A stretch of 41,970 nucleotides of DNA from an uncultured Lachnospiraceae bacterium (GTDB lineage Bacteria; Bacillota; Clostridia; Lachnospirales; Lachnospiraceae). How positions within the stretch are numbered: the first letter of the stretch is position 1; the number at the start of each line of letters is the position of its first letter. The translations under genes and the position numbers were made by a program. Below are positions 24,831 to 34,277 of this stretch, piece by piece. The notes under the pieces are model-generated. The model was not told the DNA's origin and made no database searches. It worked only from the letters and a program-made list of their open reading frames with translations. Location: contig CAMWXE010000045.1 of assembly GCA_947178145.1 (NCBI GenBank), positions 1 through 41,970 on the forward strand, in the 5' to 3' direction.

Positions 24831-24914
24831 AGTTATAATTAGTATAGCATTTCACTCTAAAGAATGAAATAGATTTCTTTGCACTTGATAAAGAAAATTA
24901 AATAGATAGTCACT

Positions 24915-25197
24915 ATTATAACAGCGGATGCAATGAACTGTCAGAAGGAAACAGCAAACGTGATCATAGACGGAAAGGGGGACTATGTCCTTGCCCTGAA
25001 AGGGAACAAAGCAGGATGGGACGGAAGCGGAAGAAAACAGGTATTATATATGCAGCATAGGGGAAAATGCGGAAGAATTTGAACGGGCATCACGCGGACA
25101 CTGGGGAGTTGAAAACAACCTGCACTGGCAGATGGATTTTACTTTCCGGGATGACAAGTGGCACCGATGGGTGTCTGGTATCAAAAACGGTTTATAA
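24915..25197 (+). pseudogene. Decayed ISAs1-family transposase
   Basis: Two fragments of one DDE transposase are recognisable. The first, ITADAMNCQKETANVIIDGK followed by GDYVLALKGNKAG, is the catalytic-Asp region. The second, in another frame, reads ENAEEFERASRGHWGVENNL then HWQMDFTFRDDKWHR and ends at TAA 25195-25197. About half of the gene is missing between and around them, so it is inactive. No clean terminal inverted repeats are visible. Confidence 0.8.
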
Positions 25198-25234
25198 GTT
25201 TATCCTGATTAGTATAAGCATACTATAGATTTTT

Positions 25235-25254
25235 TTGACATAATTTGCTATAAT
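25235..25254 (+). promoter_or_regulatory. Candidate promoter of the MYG1-CRISPR operon
   Basis: TGCTATAAT (about 25246-25254) is a perfect extended -10 box. TTGACA at 25235-25240 is too close to serve it, but could pair with a poorer -10 at 25256-25261 (TACATA, 15-base spacer). The 25,198-25,324 gap holds no gene and is A+T-rich, consistent with an operon promoter. Confidence 0.45.
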
Positions 25255-25324
25255 ATACATAAAATTTTGCGAAATTATTAAGTTTTTGTAGAATACTGAC
25301 AAAGTAAGGAAAGCGTGTGATAAA

Positions 25325-26194
25325 ATGTCTCAGAAAGCAAATGTTTCAAACGTAAATTTGGATGAAGGATTTACGCATGGAGGTATCTTCCATGCGGATG
25401 ATGTATTTGCAACTGCACTGCTCAGAATATTAAATCCGGATATTAGAATATCCAGGGGATTTGCTGTTCCGAAGGATTTTGCAGGAATTATCTATGATAT
25501 AGGTGGCGGAAAGTATGACCATCATCAGAAAGGAAGCAGAGTTCGTCCAAATGGAGTGCCCTATGCAGCATTTGGTCTGCTGTGGGAACAGTTTGGCAGA
25601 GAGCTGCTCTCTGGGGAGGATGCCCGGAATTTTGATGAAAATTTTATCCAGCCGATTGATCAGTCCGACAATACAGGCGAGGAAAATCTGATTTCCTGTC
25701 TGATATCAGATAAGCTTCCAACATGGCAGGAGACGCCAGGACATATGGATGAGTTATTCTGGGAAGCAGTACAATTTGCGCAGGCAATATTGGAGCGGCG
25801 TATCAGACAGATTCGGGCAGACAGAGAAGCCTATGAGATCGTATACCAGAAGGCCAGCCAGTGCAGCGATGGCATCTTGTATCTGGAACAGGCGGTGCCG
25901 TGGAAAGAGGCACTGCAGAAGCATGACAAGGATATTTTATATGTGATCTACCCTTCCCTGCGCGGGGGATACAATATTCAGGCTGTTCCAGACAGGGCGG
26001 ACAAAAATGCTTTGAGACATCCGTTTCCAGAAAGCTGGAGGGGGGCAAGTCCACAGGAGCTTCAGAATATGACAGGAATCAGCGGTTTCACCTTTTGCCA
26101 TATGTCAGGATTTTTGAGTGCGGCTGAGACACTGGAAGGAGCATACGGCACCGCGAGACTTGCTATGCAGTCTGATTTTTCAAATAAATTTTAG
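25325..26194 (+). CDS. MYG1-family DHH-like metal-dependent hydrolase
   Basis: A 289-residue MYG1 (UPF0160) protein, a relative of DHH phosphoesterases. Metal-ligand motifs are intact: THGGIFHADDVFATALL near residue 17 (H-x-D-D), IGGGKYDHHQKG near 59 (DHH), and IQPIDQSDNTGE. The family signature GWRGxSPQEL/GxTFCHxSGF appears as SWRGASPQELQNMTGISGFT then FCHMSGF. Eukaryotic MYG1 is a 3'-5' RNA exonuclease, while bacterial members are uncharacterised. It stands 28 bases before cas6 in the same direction behind the only visible promoter, so it is probably co-transcribed with the CRISPR genes. A role in degrading RNA or cyclic-oligoadenylate products is inference. Confidence 0.85.
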   Translation: MSQKANVSNVNLDEGFTHGGIFHADDVFATALLRILNPDIRISRGFAVPKDFAGIIYDIGGGKYDHHQKGSRVRPNGVPYAAFGLLWEQFGRELLSGEDARNFDENFIQPIDQSDNTGEENLISCLISDKLPTWQETPGHMDELFWEAVQFAQAILERRIRQIRADREAYEIVYQKASQCSDGILYLEQAVPWKEALQKHDKDILYVIYPSLRGGYNIQAVPDRADKNALRHPFPESWRGASPQELQNMTGISGFTFCHMSGFLSAAETLEGAYGTARLAMQSDFSNKF

Positions 26195-26222
26195 GGCGAA
26201 TAAAATGACGGAGGATTATTTC

Positions 26223-27167
26223 ATGGAACAGCAGTTAGAGGATGCTCTGAAAATCAGATATGTCAGGCTCCATTTTACAGTGGCCTTTCTGGAAGATGCA
26301 TTACTTCCAGTGGATAAAGTTTCCGCGCTGCGGGGCGGCATGGGCGAGATGCTGCTGCGTGCAAACTGCGTCCGCAGCCGGAATTGTGCAAACTGTGATT
26401 TTGCAGAAGAGTGCATTGTGCGAAGGACAATGTATTCAAAGTATGAAAATGTTCCACAGTTTGTGACAACAGATGACAGTATTGGATATATTCTTGAGTG
26501 TGAAAACCATGATCGGGTATTTTACGCGGGCGATTTGCTGCAGTTTCACTTAATTTTGTTTGGAAAGACAATTGTGTATTTTAACCAGTATCTGCAGGCT
26601 TTCTTTGCTCTTGGAAGAGAGGGAATCGGAAAGGAGCGCGCCCGATATCAGATTGTGTCTGTGACAAACACACTAAATGAGCCATTGCTCGAAGATAATG
26701 CAGTGTATATGCAAAATTATCAGGTTCAGACCATTGATGAGTATGTAAATTATCGTATCGGCCGCATTCGCAGGGCGGGCCATCATAACAGTCTGGTATT
26801 TCATACCCCCGCTGCATTAAAATATCAGGGGAAATTTCAGGAGGAATATCACGTAGAAGCAATATGGAACGCAGTGCTCCGCAGAATCTATATGCTGGAG
26901 TGTTTTGAGGGAATCACAGGCAATGTCTATGACATCAAATCGCTGAAAGACTTTGTGTTTCCTGATATTGTAAAACAGGAAGCGCGTTGGGTGAATGTGC
27001 GGCGCTATTCCTCTACACAGGACAGAGGAATGGTATTGAGCGGAATCAAAGGGTATGCGCAGTTTGACCGGATACCAGAGCAAATGTTGCCGGTGCTTCT
27101 TGCGGGGGAACTGATCCATATAGGGAAAAATACCAGCTTTGGATTTGGCCGGTATCGTGTTGTATGA
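26223..27167 (+). CDS. cas6: Cas6 CRISPR RNA endoribonuclease
   Basis: A 314-residue RAMP protein that processes pre-crRNA within the repeat. The start at 26223 is set by GGAGG at 26210-26214. The longer frame back to 26118 would overlap MYG1. Evidence: a Cys cluster (CVRSRNCANCDFAEEC, about residues 35-50) often seen in PF10040-type Cas6, the typical dimension of two ferredoxin-like domains, and the glycine-rich end GKNTSFGFGRYRVV, which is the Cas6 signature loop. It would cut the 37-bp repeats of the array at 41326. It is the first cas gene of the operon, 28 bases after MYG1. Confidence 0.9.
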   Translation: MEQQLEDALKIRYVRLHFTVAFLEDALLPVDKVSALRGGMGEMLLRANCVRSRNCANCDFAEECIVRRTMYSKYENVPQFVTTDDSIGYILECENHDRVFYAGDLLQFHLILFGKTIVYFNQYLQAFFALGREGIGKERARYQIVSVTNTLNEPLLEDNAVYMQNYQVQTIDEYVNYRIGRIRRAGHHNSLVFHTPAALKYQGKFQEEYHVEAIWNAVLRRIYMLECFEGITGNVYDIKSLKDFVFPDIVKQEARWVNVRRYSSTQDRGMVLSGIKGYAQFDRIPEQMLPVLLAGELIHIGKNTSFGFGRYRVV

Positions 27168-27192
27168 AAGAAATTTTAGGAGGTATATACGA

Positions 27193-29280
27193 TTGGATAA
27201 AAAGGCAATAGAACAACTGAAAGAGGCCAGGGAGATGATTGCAGGCATGGAGAAGGAAAAGAAAAAAGTTTTGATACTTTCGCTGGGAACTGGAAGTATC
27301 CTGGGCAATAATGTAGAAAAAATGACACTGGAAGAAAAGAAAGACAAGCTTGCCCGAAGGGAATATTCATATCGCAGTGCAGTATACTATTTTGATGATA
27401 AAAAGGATACTGTCAATACAGAATTTGTAGCAGAGCCGCTTATGAAAAGGTTTTGCCCGGATGAGGTGTTTATTATTGGCACATCAAAGTCTTCGTGGAC
27501 AGGATTTTATGGTAAATTCGGAGATGAAAATGACCAAAAGGACGAAGTGATATTACGGCTCTTTGAGTTGGAAGAAAATGGTGGAAAAGACCTGGACAGC
27601 AGCGCGATTAAGGAATACACACAGACTATAGAAGGGTATTTTGAAAGAGGCATGCAAAAGGGAATATTTGCAGGAGTAAAAGTACATGTTATTGTGATGC
27701 GCTATGGTATCAACGGGAAGGAATTGTTAGAGAACTATTGTTTGATCAGAGATGCAATCGGCAGTGTTTTGAGGGTTAAAAAAGAAAAATATCGGTATGA
27801 AGTAGCATTTGACATCACACACTCTTTTCGTTCAATGCCGATTTATAACCTTGTTGTGATCAACTATCTCCAAAATGTCTCACAGATTGATCTTGAAATT
27901 ACACACATATATTATGGAAATTTTGAGCTCAGCCATGATAATGACGGACTGTCACCTATTGTTGATCTTGACGAACTGATCAGGGTATTGGAGCTGTCTA
28001 ACAATGTCAGTGAATTTAAAAGTACTGGCAATGCCGTCTCACTGATCGGACATATTCCAGATAGGGAGAATGAATTTAAGAAAGCCTTGGAAGCATTTGA
28101 CTGGGCTACACAGATCAATGATTATGATGCAGTTATGGACGGGCTTCAGAAATTAATAGAGCTTTCTGTCCGATCAGATAATATGCGATCAGGTAAATAT
28201 GTAGATTTACAGGAAATGGTTTTTAATGTGATTCGATACAAATTTTTTGCCAATGAGGAAGTACAATATGATACGGATATCAGTGAAAGACTTTTAAAAG
28301 AATTACAAAGTATGACACATGCTGAAAAACAATACCGCCTATCGGAATGGTACTATAACCAGAATCGGTATGGGCAGGCGCTTGCAACAGGGCTTGAGGC
28401 ACTGAGAAGTTATCTGGTTCCAATGTATCTGGAATGGAAAGGGAAGGAGATAAACAGACAGAATGAAAACGATGAAAATTATCGGAAAGCGGCAGTCGAC
28501 CGGTTGAGGAATCTTGTTGCTATGATTAGGGAAAACAAAGTAATATTGACAGGGGAGCAGGACATCGTAAAAGTCATTTGCGGTTTAGAGGATTGCAGAA
28601 AAACAGTTCAGCTCATTCGGAATACTTTTGCGCATAATCTTGGCGGAAATGGTGACGAATCAAACAATATTACCACATCAGATCGTAATCCCAAAGAATC
28701 AATCAGAATGTTTTTTGGAGTATTTCGTCAGTTTGTGGAACTGATGCAGACAGACCGGGATAGCGTTGCGGCGATCTATCAGGCAGAAGCGAAGACTAAG
28801 AAAACGAAAGCTGGCAAAAAAGAGAGAGCCGTTCGATTAATTATTGCGTCGGAAAATGCGAAGGTGGATTATGAAGCATACAGGAAATCAGCAAACGGCA
28901 CAGAATATAGTGTATACAGACTTGATCAGGAGATTGTGAGATATTTGGATAATCATTTGGACAATAGCAAAGCGCTAAGAAATTCCTCCCTATTTCTGGC
29001 TGAATATGTGAAAAAACAAAAAATGGATATTAATATAACAAGCGTTATCTTACATCGATTGACATTAAACCAACAGATCAATTATATGCAGATTTTGAAT
29101 GCAATAGGCATTCAGCATTTTTGTGATGAGAATCGGAGTGCGGATAAGTTACCTAAACTTACATTTGAACTTCAGGAGGAAAACTATAAAAAGATTTTAG
29201 AAAAATGGAATTGTGAAAACAACGACAGTTATAAAATACAGACTTTCATGGAAAAAGAACTGATCCGTGTTCATGAATAA
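27193..29280 (+). CDS. CARF-HEPN ancillary ribonuclease (Csx1/Csx2, TM1812-like)
   Basis: A 695-residue CRISPR ancillary effector. The start is TTG at 27193, 9 bases after AGGAGG (27178-27183). The ATG at 27139 lies inside cas6 without a site. The N-terminal CARF domain has LSLGTGS (residues 29-35) and the DxTHG-type motif as DITHSFR (Asp207-His210), with Ser in place of Gly. The HEPN RNase motif R-x4-H is Arg476 to His481 (RNTFAH). CARF domains bind cyclic oligoadenylate made by Cas10 and activate the HEPN RNase. About 190 residues after the HEPN motif (from about 505) form a Lys-rich linker and an unrecognised domain, making it longer than common Csx1 proteins of about 450 residues. Confidence 0.87.
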   Translation: MDKKAIEQLKEAREMIAGMEKEKKKVLILSLGTGSILGNNVEKMTLEEKKDKLARREYSYRSAVYYFDDKKDTVNTEFVAEPLMKRFCPDEVFIIGTSKSSWTGFYGKFGDENDQKDEVILRLFELEENGGKDLDSSAIKEYTQTIEGYFERGMQKGIFAGVKVHVIVMRYGINGKELLENYCLIRDAIGSVLRVKKEKYRYEVAFDITHSFRSMPIYNLVVINYLQNVSQIDLEITHIYYGNFELSHDNDGLSPIVDLDELIRVLELSNNVSEFKSTGNAVSLIGHIPDRENEFKKALEAFDWATQINDYDAVMDGLQKLIELSVRSDNMRSGKYVDLQEMVFNVIRYKFFANEEVQYDTDISERLLKELQSMTHAEKQYRLSEWYYNQNRYGQALATGLEALRSYLVPMYLEWKGKEINRQNENDENYRKAAVDRLRNLVAMIRENKVILTGEQDIVKVICGLEDCRKTVQLIRNTFAHNLGGNGDESNNITTSDRNPKESIRMFFGVFRQFVELMQTDRDSVAAIYQAEAKTKKTKAGKKERAVRLIIASENAKVDYEAYRKSANGTEYSVYRLDQEIVRYLDNHLDNSKALRNSSLFLAEYVKKQKMDINITSVILHRLTLNQQINYMQILNAIGIQHFCDENRSADKLPKLTFELQEENYKKILEKWNCENNDSYKIQTFMEKELIRVHE

Positions 29281-29294
29281 AAAGGAGGCAAAAC

Positions 29295-30767
29295 ATGAGC
29301 GAACGATACCTGACAATTTTGGAAGTATCACAGAAGCAGGCGTACATATTCCAGAGCAACGAGTTGAAGAAGAACATCCTGAACTCAGCAGTGATCGCAT
29401 GGATTATGGATGCGGATTATTTGGAGAAGACAGCCGGTGACAAGAGACTGTTTAACCAGAAGGAAAATCTGGTCTATTCCGGCGGAGGACATACAGTATT
29501 GGAGTTTCCGACGCAGGAGCAGGCAGTTGGTTTTACAAAGATGATCACAAAAGCCATCAGGGAGAATTATCCTGGTATAGAGGTTTTTGCAAAAACGATT
29601 CCGTACAGGGATGAGAAATCTCCGTCGGAAAATCTGAAAGATCTGGCAAAAGAATTGGAAAAAAAGAAATCGGAGCGCAGGGCGGCGTTTCACCAAGGCA
29701 GCTTTGGTGTGGAGGAAATAGACACCAATACTTTAAAACCAATACTTTACAGTGTGGAAAAGGAGAGGCCAATGCCAGAAAAAGAGGAGGAAACGGACAG
29801 GCGTCTGATGGCAGAAGGCTATCACCGTGTATTCCGGTTTGAGGATTTGGGTGGAACGAAGGACAAGTCAAACTTTATAGCGGTGGTTCATATTGATGGT
29901 AATGCGATGGGAAAGCGGGTTGAGAAGCTGCAGCGCAGATTTGAAAAGCTGGATTGGACAGAATACAAAGAAAAACTGAGAGAATTTAGTGCGTCGATCG
30001 ATGAAGATTTTAAGGCGGCATACAAGGATATGTCAGATGATGTCGCAAGTAATATCGGACGCGGCAGATTAAGCGATCTGAATATCACAGACAATAAATT
30101 TCCGGTTCGAAGGATCATAACTGCGGGGGATGATATCTGCTTCGTCGCAGAAGGGAGAATCGGCGTGGAATGTGCAGCAGTATTCATTGACATGCTTGGC
30201 AGCAGACGGAATAAAGTGGACGAAGAAGGATACGCAGCCTGTGCCGGAGTGGCGATCGTACATCAGAAATATCCATTTTATAAAGCATATGAACTGGCAG
30301 AGATGCTCTGCAGCAATGCAAAAAAATATGGGGTAACACTGAGCAGTGACGGATTTGGAAGTGATGTGTCTGCGATTGACTGGCATGTTGCGTTTGGTGA
30401 GATTAAGGACACGCTCGATGAGATACGGGCGGATTACATTGACACAGAAGACAACACTATCATAGGGCGTCCATATATTGTCAGGGCAGCCCAGTCGGTG
30501 ATTGATGCAGAACCATCACATGATTATCGGGTGGTGCGCAGACTGATCCAGAAACTCCAGGAGGACGGAAGCTGCGCAAGAGGGACCATAAAGGAATTTA
30601 GAAATGTCTTAAAACAGGGGCAGTGTGAAACGAAACATTTTATCCAATTCCATAAGATAGACGAATTGATCAAATGGGATTTGAGTGACGATCCCAAAGT
30701 TTTGTTTGATGCAATTGAATTGATGGATACATTTATTGGTCTGGATGACAAGGAGGAATCAAATTGA
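29295..30767 (+). CDS. cas10: Cas10 large subunit, short form without HD domain
   Basis: A 490-residue Cas10. It has a first palm-like domain at the N-terminus with SGGGH in place of catalytic residues, then a linker. The second palm domain carries HIDGNAMG (Asp201) and AGDD (Asp279-Asp280), where the usual motif is GGDD. A helical C-terminus follows. The metal-binding aspartates are kept, so synthesis of cyclic oligoadenylate is plausible, matching the CARF protein next door. The N-terminal HD DNase domain of classical Cas10 is absent, so no target-DNA cleavage is expected. It lies 14 bases after the CARF-HEPN gene and overlaps the next gene by 4 bases. Confidence 0.87.
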   Translation: MSERYLTILEVSQKQAYIFQSNELKKNILNSAVIAWIMDADYLEKTAGDKRLFNQKENLVYSGGGHTVLEFPTQEQAVGFTKMITKAIRENYPGIEVFAKTIPYRDEKSPSENLKDLAKELEKKKSERRAAFHQGSFGVEEIDTNTLKPILYSVEKERPMPEKEEETDRRLMAEGYHRVFRFEDLGGTKDKSNFIAVVHIDGNAMGKRVEKLQRRFEKLDWTEYKEKLREFSASIDEDFKAAYKDMSDDVASNIGRGRLSDLNITDNKFPVRRIITAGDDICFVAEGRIGVECAAVFIDMLGSRRNKVDEEGYAACAGVAIVHQKYPFYKAYELAEMLCSNAKKYGVTLSSDGFGSDVSAIDWHVAFGEIKDTLDEIRADYIDTEDNTIIGRPYIVRAAQSVIDAEPSHDYRVVRRLIQKLQEDGSCARGTIKEFRNVLKQGQCETKHFIQFHKIDELIKWDLSDDPKVLFDAIELMDTFIGLDDKEESN

Positions 30768-31348
30768 AGATTAGAATGCAATTGATGTCAGATGTTGTGT
30801 TTGGCAATGGAGAAAGCATACCGGGAGGAGAGGATATTTCCGTTCTCAATGACGAAAATGGATTTCCTTATTATAAAGGAGGAACTTTCAAGGGAATTTT
30901 CAGGGAAGAAATGGGAAATTATCTTGCGTGGCTCCTGCCAGAAGAAGACCAGATCAAGGCGGAGATGTACAGATTATTGGGAACAGATGGAGATGACAAT
31001 GTCCGCAATCCGGATAAGCTTGTATTTTCGGATTTTGTATTATCTGATTATGTCAGGCAGCAAATAATGTATGAGATTGGAATAGGGCAAAAATGTGCTG
31101 TGCTGGATGCACTGTCACATCTCCGAACCTTTACAGCGGTATCGCCTGATGGAATTGTAAAGGAAGGTTCGCTGAGGCAGTGCAGGTGCATTAATAAAGG
31201 ATTGAATTTTTACAGTGAAATAAAGTGTTCACCAAAGGATGAGAAACTTGTGAAAGAAGTCCTGTCTATGATCAAGTGGGTAGGAACAATGCGCAGCAGG
31301 GGATTTGGTAAAGTGAAGATGACAGTAGTCGAAGCACAAAACAGGTAA
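30764..31348 (+). CDS. Cas7-like (Csm3-type) RAMP subunit
   Basis: A 194-residue backbone subunit. It starts at TTG 30764, overlapping the cas10 stop as TTGA, with AGGAGG 7 bases upstream. The next ATG (30776) would lose a beta-strand. RAMP features are YYKGGTFKGIFREEM after the first strand and the glycine-rich MRSRGFGKVKMTV at the C-terminus. Asp24 in GGEDISVLND is in the place of the target-RNA-cleaving Asp of Csm3-like proteins. It is small for Csm3 (usually over 200 residues) but complete. It likely forms part of the crRNA-binding filament. Confidence 0.85.
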   Translation: MKIRMQLMSDVVFGNGESIPGGEDISVLNDENGFPYYKGGTFKGIFREEMGNYLAWLLPEEDQIKAEMYRLLGTDGDDNVRNPDKLVFSDFVLSDYVRQQIMYEIGIGQKCAVLDALSHLRTFTAVSPDGIVKEGSLRQCRCINKGLNFYSEIKCSPKDEKLVKEVLSMIKWVGTMRSRGFGKVKMTVVEAQNR

Positions 31349-31361
31349 AGGAGGATAGGGC

Positions 31362-32891
31362 ATGTCACAATATATAAAAATTGTTTTTCAAAATCTGGAA
31401 CCTGTAAGGATCGCAGATGACAGCACCAGTCAGAGCGGACAGACTGTGACACTCAGATATATACCAGGGACAGCACTCAGGGGAGTTGTGATCAATACAT
31501 TGGCGCAAGACAGTGACTTTGAGACGATCAAAAAATATCTTTTTTCATCCAAAATCAGATTTATGAATGCATTTCCGACAGATGCAGGGAAAGAGCTGAT
31601 GCCTTCGCCCAAGGGGTTTTATGAGGATAAGATGCAACAGGAAAAAAAGGAAATGGATAATGTGGTGATTCAGGGAGAATTTGAAGAGGGAAAAAAGCGG
31701 GCGGCACTTGGAAGATTCTGTCGTGTGGTGGGGGACTGTATCTATTATTACAATGTTGATACGGGATCTGACCTGAGGATAAAGATAAATGATGAGAAGC
31801 AGAATGTATTTCGACATGAGTATATCTGTGCAAATTACATATTTACAGCTTATATTGTCGTGGAAGACAGCACGCTCGGGGAACGGATCAAAAAAGTGTT
31901 ATCAGAGGATTTTATGTTGGGAAATGCGCGTTCAGCAGGGCTTGGCAAATGCAGGGTGATTTGCTGTGAGGATATAGACAGGATGCCATATGAGGAGTAT
32001 CTGCCAGCAAAAGATCAGGAAAATGAGTGTTATATGATGCTGCTATCCAACACCGTTATGCGGGATGAAAATGGGGAACTGTGTGGATTGGACTGCAGAA
32101 AGCTGGGAGAAAAGATGGGTGTGACAGATTTGGAGATAGTATATTGCGCAACATCCACAGTTGATGTAAAGGGTTATAACCGGACTTGGAGAACAAGAAT
32201 ACCATCCGCAGTCATGTATGAACAGGGCAGTGTATTTCACTTGAAGTACAGTGGAGTATTCACAAAGGAAAAAATGCGTGCAGTCTGCGATCAGGGGATC
32301 GGAATTCGCCTGAATGAAGGTTTTGGAAGAGTCCTGTTTTTGGACGGATATGAAAATGTCAGATATAAGGAATCCGTACAGTTTGAAACAAAATCAGAAA
32401 ACACTGCGATACAACAGCAGTATGGGGAAGATGTAGACACACTGAAAGTTGCTGCCAGATGTTATTATCGCAATTTGCTTGAAAGGAAAATGAACGCATA
32501 TGTTGTAGAGCATCCGATTCCTAAGGGGAATATTTCCAATAGTCAGCTTGGCCTTGTGGAATCTTTTACAACAGCATATAAATACGAGCCGCAGGAAGCG
32601 AAAAGGTTCATCAGGCAATATTTTGCCCATGCGCTTGAAAAGGAACAGAACAAAAATGCGCAGAAATTCAAAGCTAGTATAAAAGAACTGCAACAGTATG
32701 TAGAGGGTATATTGGGGACGGAAGAAAGACCAGTAAAGCTGGAAACATTGTTGTCTGTCACTACAAAGCAGAAAGACAGTATTATGGGAATACCAAAATC
32801 GAGTCTGCTCCCGGAGGACGAGGAACTGAAATATAAACTGGAATTGATCACGAAAATGATACGTTATGACAACAAAAAGGAGGAAGCGTAA
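31362..32891 (+). CDS. csx10: Csx10-like Cas5 subunit with helical C-terminal extension
   Basis: A 509-residue RAMP protein resembling Csx10, the Cas5-type subunit that marks subtype III-D. Residues 1-335 hold two ferredoxin-like RAMP units with LRYIPGTALRGVVIN near residue 27, SAGLGKCRVICCED and a G-rich loop NEGFGRVLFLDG. Cas5 binds the 5' repeat handle of the crRNA. Residues about 345-509 are almost entirely predicted helix, and I see no separate small-subunit (Cas11) gene in the operon, so this part might supply it. The ATG of the next gene directly follows its stop. Confidence 0.82.
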   Translation: MSQYIKIVFQNLEPVRIADDSTSQSGQTVTLRYIPGTALRGVVINTLAQDSDFETIKKYLFSSKIRFMNAFPTDAGKELMPSPKGFYEDKMQQEKKEMDNVVIQGEFEEGKKRAALGRFCRVVGDCIYYYNVDTGSDLRIKINDEKQNVFRHEYICANYIFTAYIVVEDSTLGERIKKVLSEDFMLGNARSAGLGKCRVICCEDIDRMPYEEYLPAKDQENECYMMLLSNTVMRDENGELCGLDCRKLGEKMGVTDLEIVYCATSTVDVKGYNRTWRTRIPSAVMYEQGSVFHLKYSGVFTKEKMRAVCDQGIGIRLNEGFGRVLFLDGYENVRYKESVQFETKSENTAIQQQYGEDVDTLKVAARCYYRNLLERKMNAYVVEHPIPKGNISNSQLGLVESFTTAYKYEPQEAKRFIRQYFAHALEKEQNKNAQKFKASIKELQQYVEGILGTEERPVKLETLLSVTTKQKDSIMGIPKSSLLPEDEELKYKLELITKMIRYDNKKEEA

Positions 32892-34277
32892 ATGACAGTA
32901 AAGATGAAATATCAAAAGATCGTCAAATATCTGGTATCAGCAGCCTGTACGCAGCCTCTTCATATTGGAAGTGCATCGGGAAATAAGGAAGAGGTGCTGG
33001 TGCATCCGGTGGATGGGATGCCGTTTATACAGGCACAAAGTATTTCCGGTGTTCTGCGTCAGTATTGCGCGCAGGCTTATGGCGAAGTGCAGACAGAGAA
33101 GCTTTTTGGTGCAAGACGGTTTGAAACAGGCACAAATGCACTTGAGGGTGCCAGTAAGGTTCGTTTTAGTGACGGAAGATTTTGCAGCAAGAACTTGATA
33201 CTTGAACTTCGGCCGAGGGTAAAAATCAATCCGGAGACAGGTACTTGTGATGTTAGTACCAAAAAGGGTACGAGCAGACAATCAGGGCATAAATTTAATA
33301 TGGAGTATATTGGCGCTGGCGCAGAGTTTGAATTTTCTATATATCTGTATGATGACAGCTTTCAGGATGAACTGGAGAAAGTACTGTCAGCAGTTCATCA
33401 GGGGGATGTACAGTTTGGCGGGCAAAAGAGTAACGGATGCGGATTTATGAAGTTGAAAAGTCTAAAAAGAAAGACCTTTGATATGACGCAGAGAGATGAC
33501 CGCATAAAATGGACAGATGAGGATGTATTCACCGATCAGGAATATGAAGATATTTTTTTGGATATCAAAAAAATATCAAAAGAGAAATCTAAAAAGACAA
33601 CGGCATATGAAGTGATTGTGACCGGCAGCACGGAAGGGGAACTTTTGGTCAGGAGTATTGCTGTGCAGGACTTTGGAAAAGGTGCGCCTGACAGTACGAA
33701 TATCCGAAATGCCGCTAAAGAATATATTGTGCCAGGCAGTTCATTCAAGGGCGCGGTCAGAAATCAGATGGAAAGGATTGCATCTTATATAGGCAACAGT
33801 GATATTATCGATGAGACCTTTGGAAAGACAGGAAATCCTCCAGGTGAAGGTAAAGCAGGGAATATTGTATTTTATGACACAGTTGTCGGAAATAAAACAG
33901 ATAATGATATGGCAAAGATAAAAAATAGAATCCATATCGACAAATTCACAGGCGGAGTCATGCATGGCAGTCTGTTTAACGAGAAAAATGTGTCTGGGAA
34001 AGTTGAATTTCATATCGCGGTCAATAACAGGAACAATCCTGATAGTACTTGCGGACTGCTGCTGCTGGCCCTTAGGGATATGGCGGCGGGGGTTATGAGC
34101 GTGGGCGGCGGATATAGTGTAGGAAAGGGTATCATTGATGTTGAACAGATTGTCATTCATGATTTTATCCATGGAAATAAGGCCGAAATTGAATGGAAAA
34201 GCGGCACCATAACAGACGAAAGTGAAATCGTATCAAGATGCATCAAAAAAGTACAGTCAAAGGAGATGGTAAAATGA
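32892..34277 (+). CDS. Double Cas7-like RAMP protein
   Basis: A 461-residue fusion of two Cas7/Csm3-like domains. The first (about 1-215) has PLHIGSAS, FIQAQSISGVLRQYC and the glycine-rich VQFGGQKSNGCGFMKL. The second (about 235-461) has EYIVPGSSFKGAVRNQ, a GKAGNIVFYDTVV strand with FTGGVMHGSLF after it, and SVGGGYSVGKGII. Fused Cas7 units are usual in subtype III-D. The second domain retains Asp (GAPDST) in the loop where target-RNA cleavage occurs, while the first has Glu residues there (NKEEV), so the two may differ in slicing. The ATG immediately follows the csx10 stop and the gene ends in a 4-base overlap with csx19. Confidence 0.83.
   Translation: MTVKMKYQKIVKYLVSAACTQPLHIGSASGNKEEVLVHPVDGMPFIQAQSISGVLRQYCAQAYGEVQTEKLFGARRFETGTNALEGASKVRFSDGRFCSKNLILELRPRVKINPETGTCDVSTKKGTSRQSGHKFNMEYIGAGAEFEFSIYLYDDSFQDELEKVLSAVHQGDVQFGGQKSNGCGFMKLKSLKRKTFDMTQRDDRIKWTDEDVFTDQEYEDIFLDIKKISKEKSKKTTAYEVIVTGSTEGELLVRSIAVQDFGKGAPDSTNIRNAAKEYIVPGSSFKGAVRNQMERIASYIGNSDIIDETFGKTGNPPGEGKAGNIVFYDTVVGNKTDNDMAKIKNRIHIDKFTGGVMHGSLFNEKNVSGKVEFHIAVNNRNNPDSTCGLLLLALRDMAAGVMSVGGGYSVGKGIIDVEQIVIHDFIHGNKAEIEWKSGTITDESEIVSRCIKKVQSKEMVK

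Noticed and set aside
27139..27192. ATG start at 27139 for the CARF-HEPN gene
   Set aside because: It lies inside cas6 with no ribosome site. TTG at 27193 has AGGAGG at ideal spacing.
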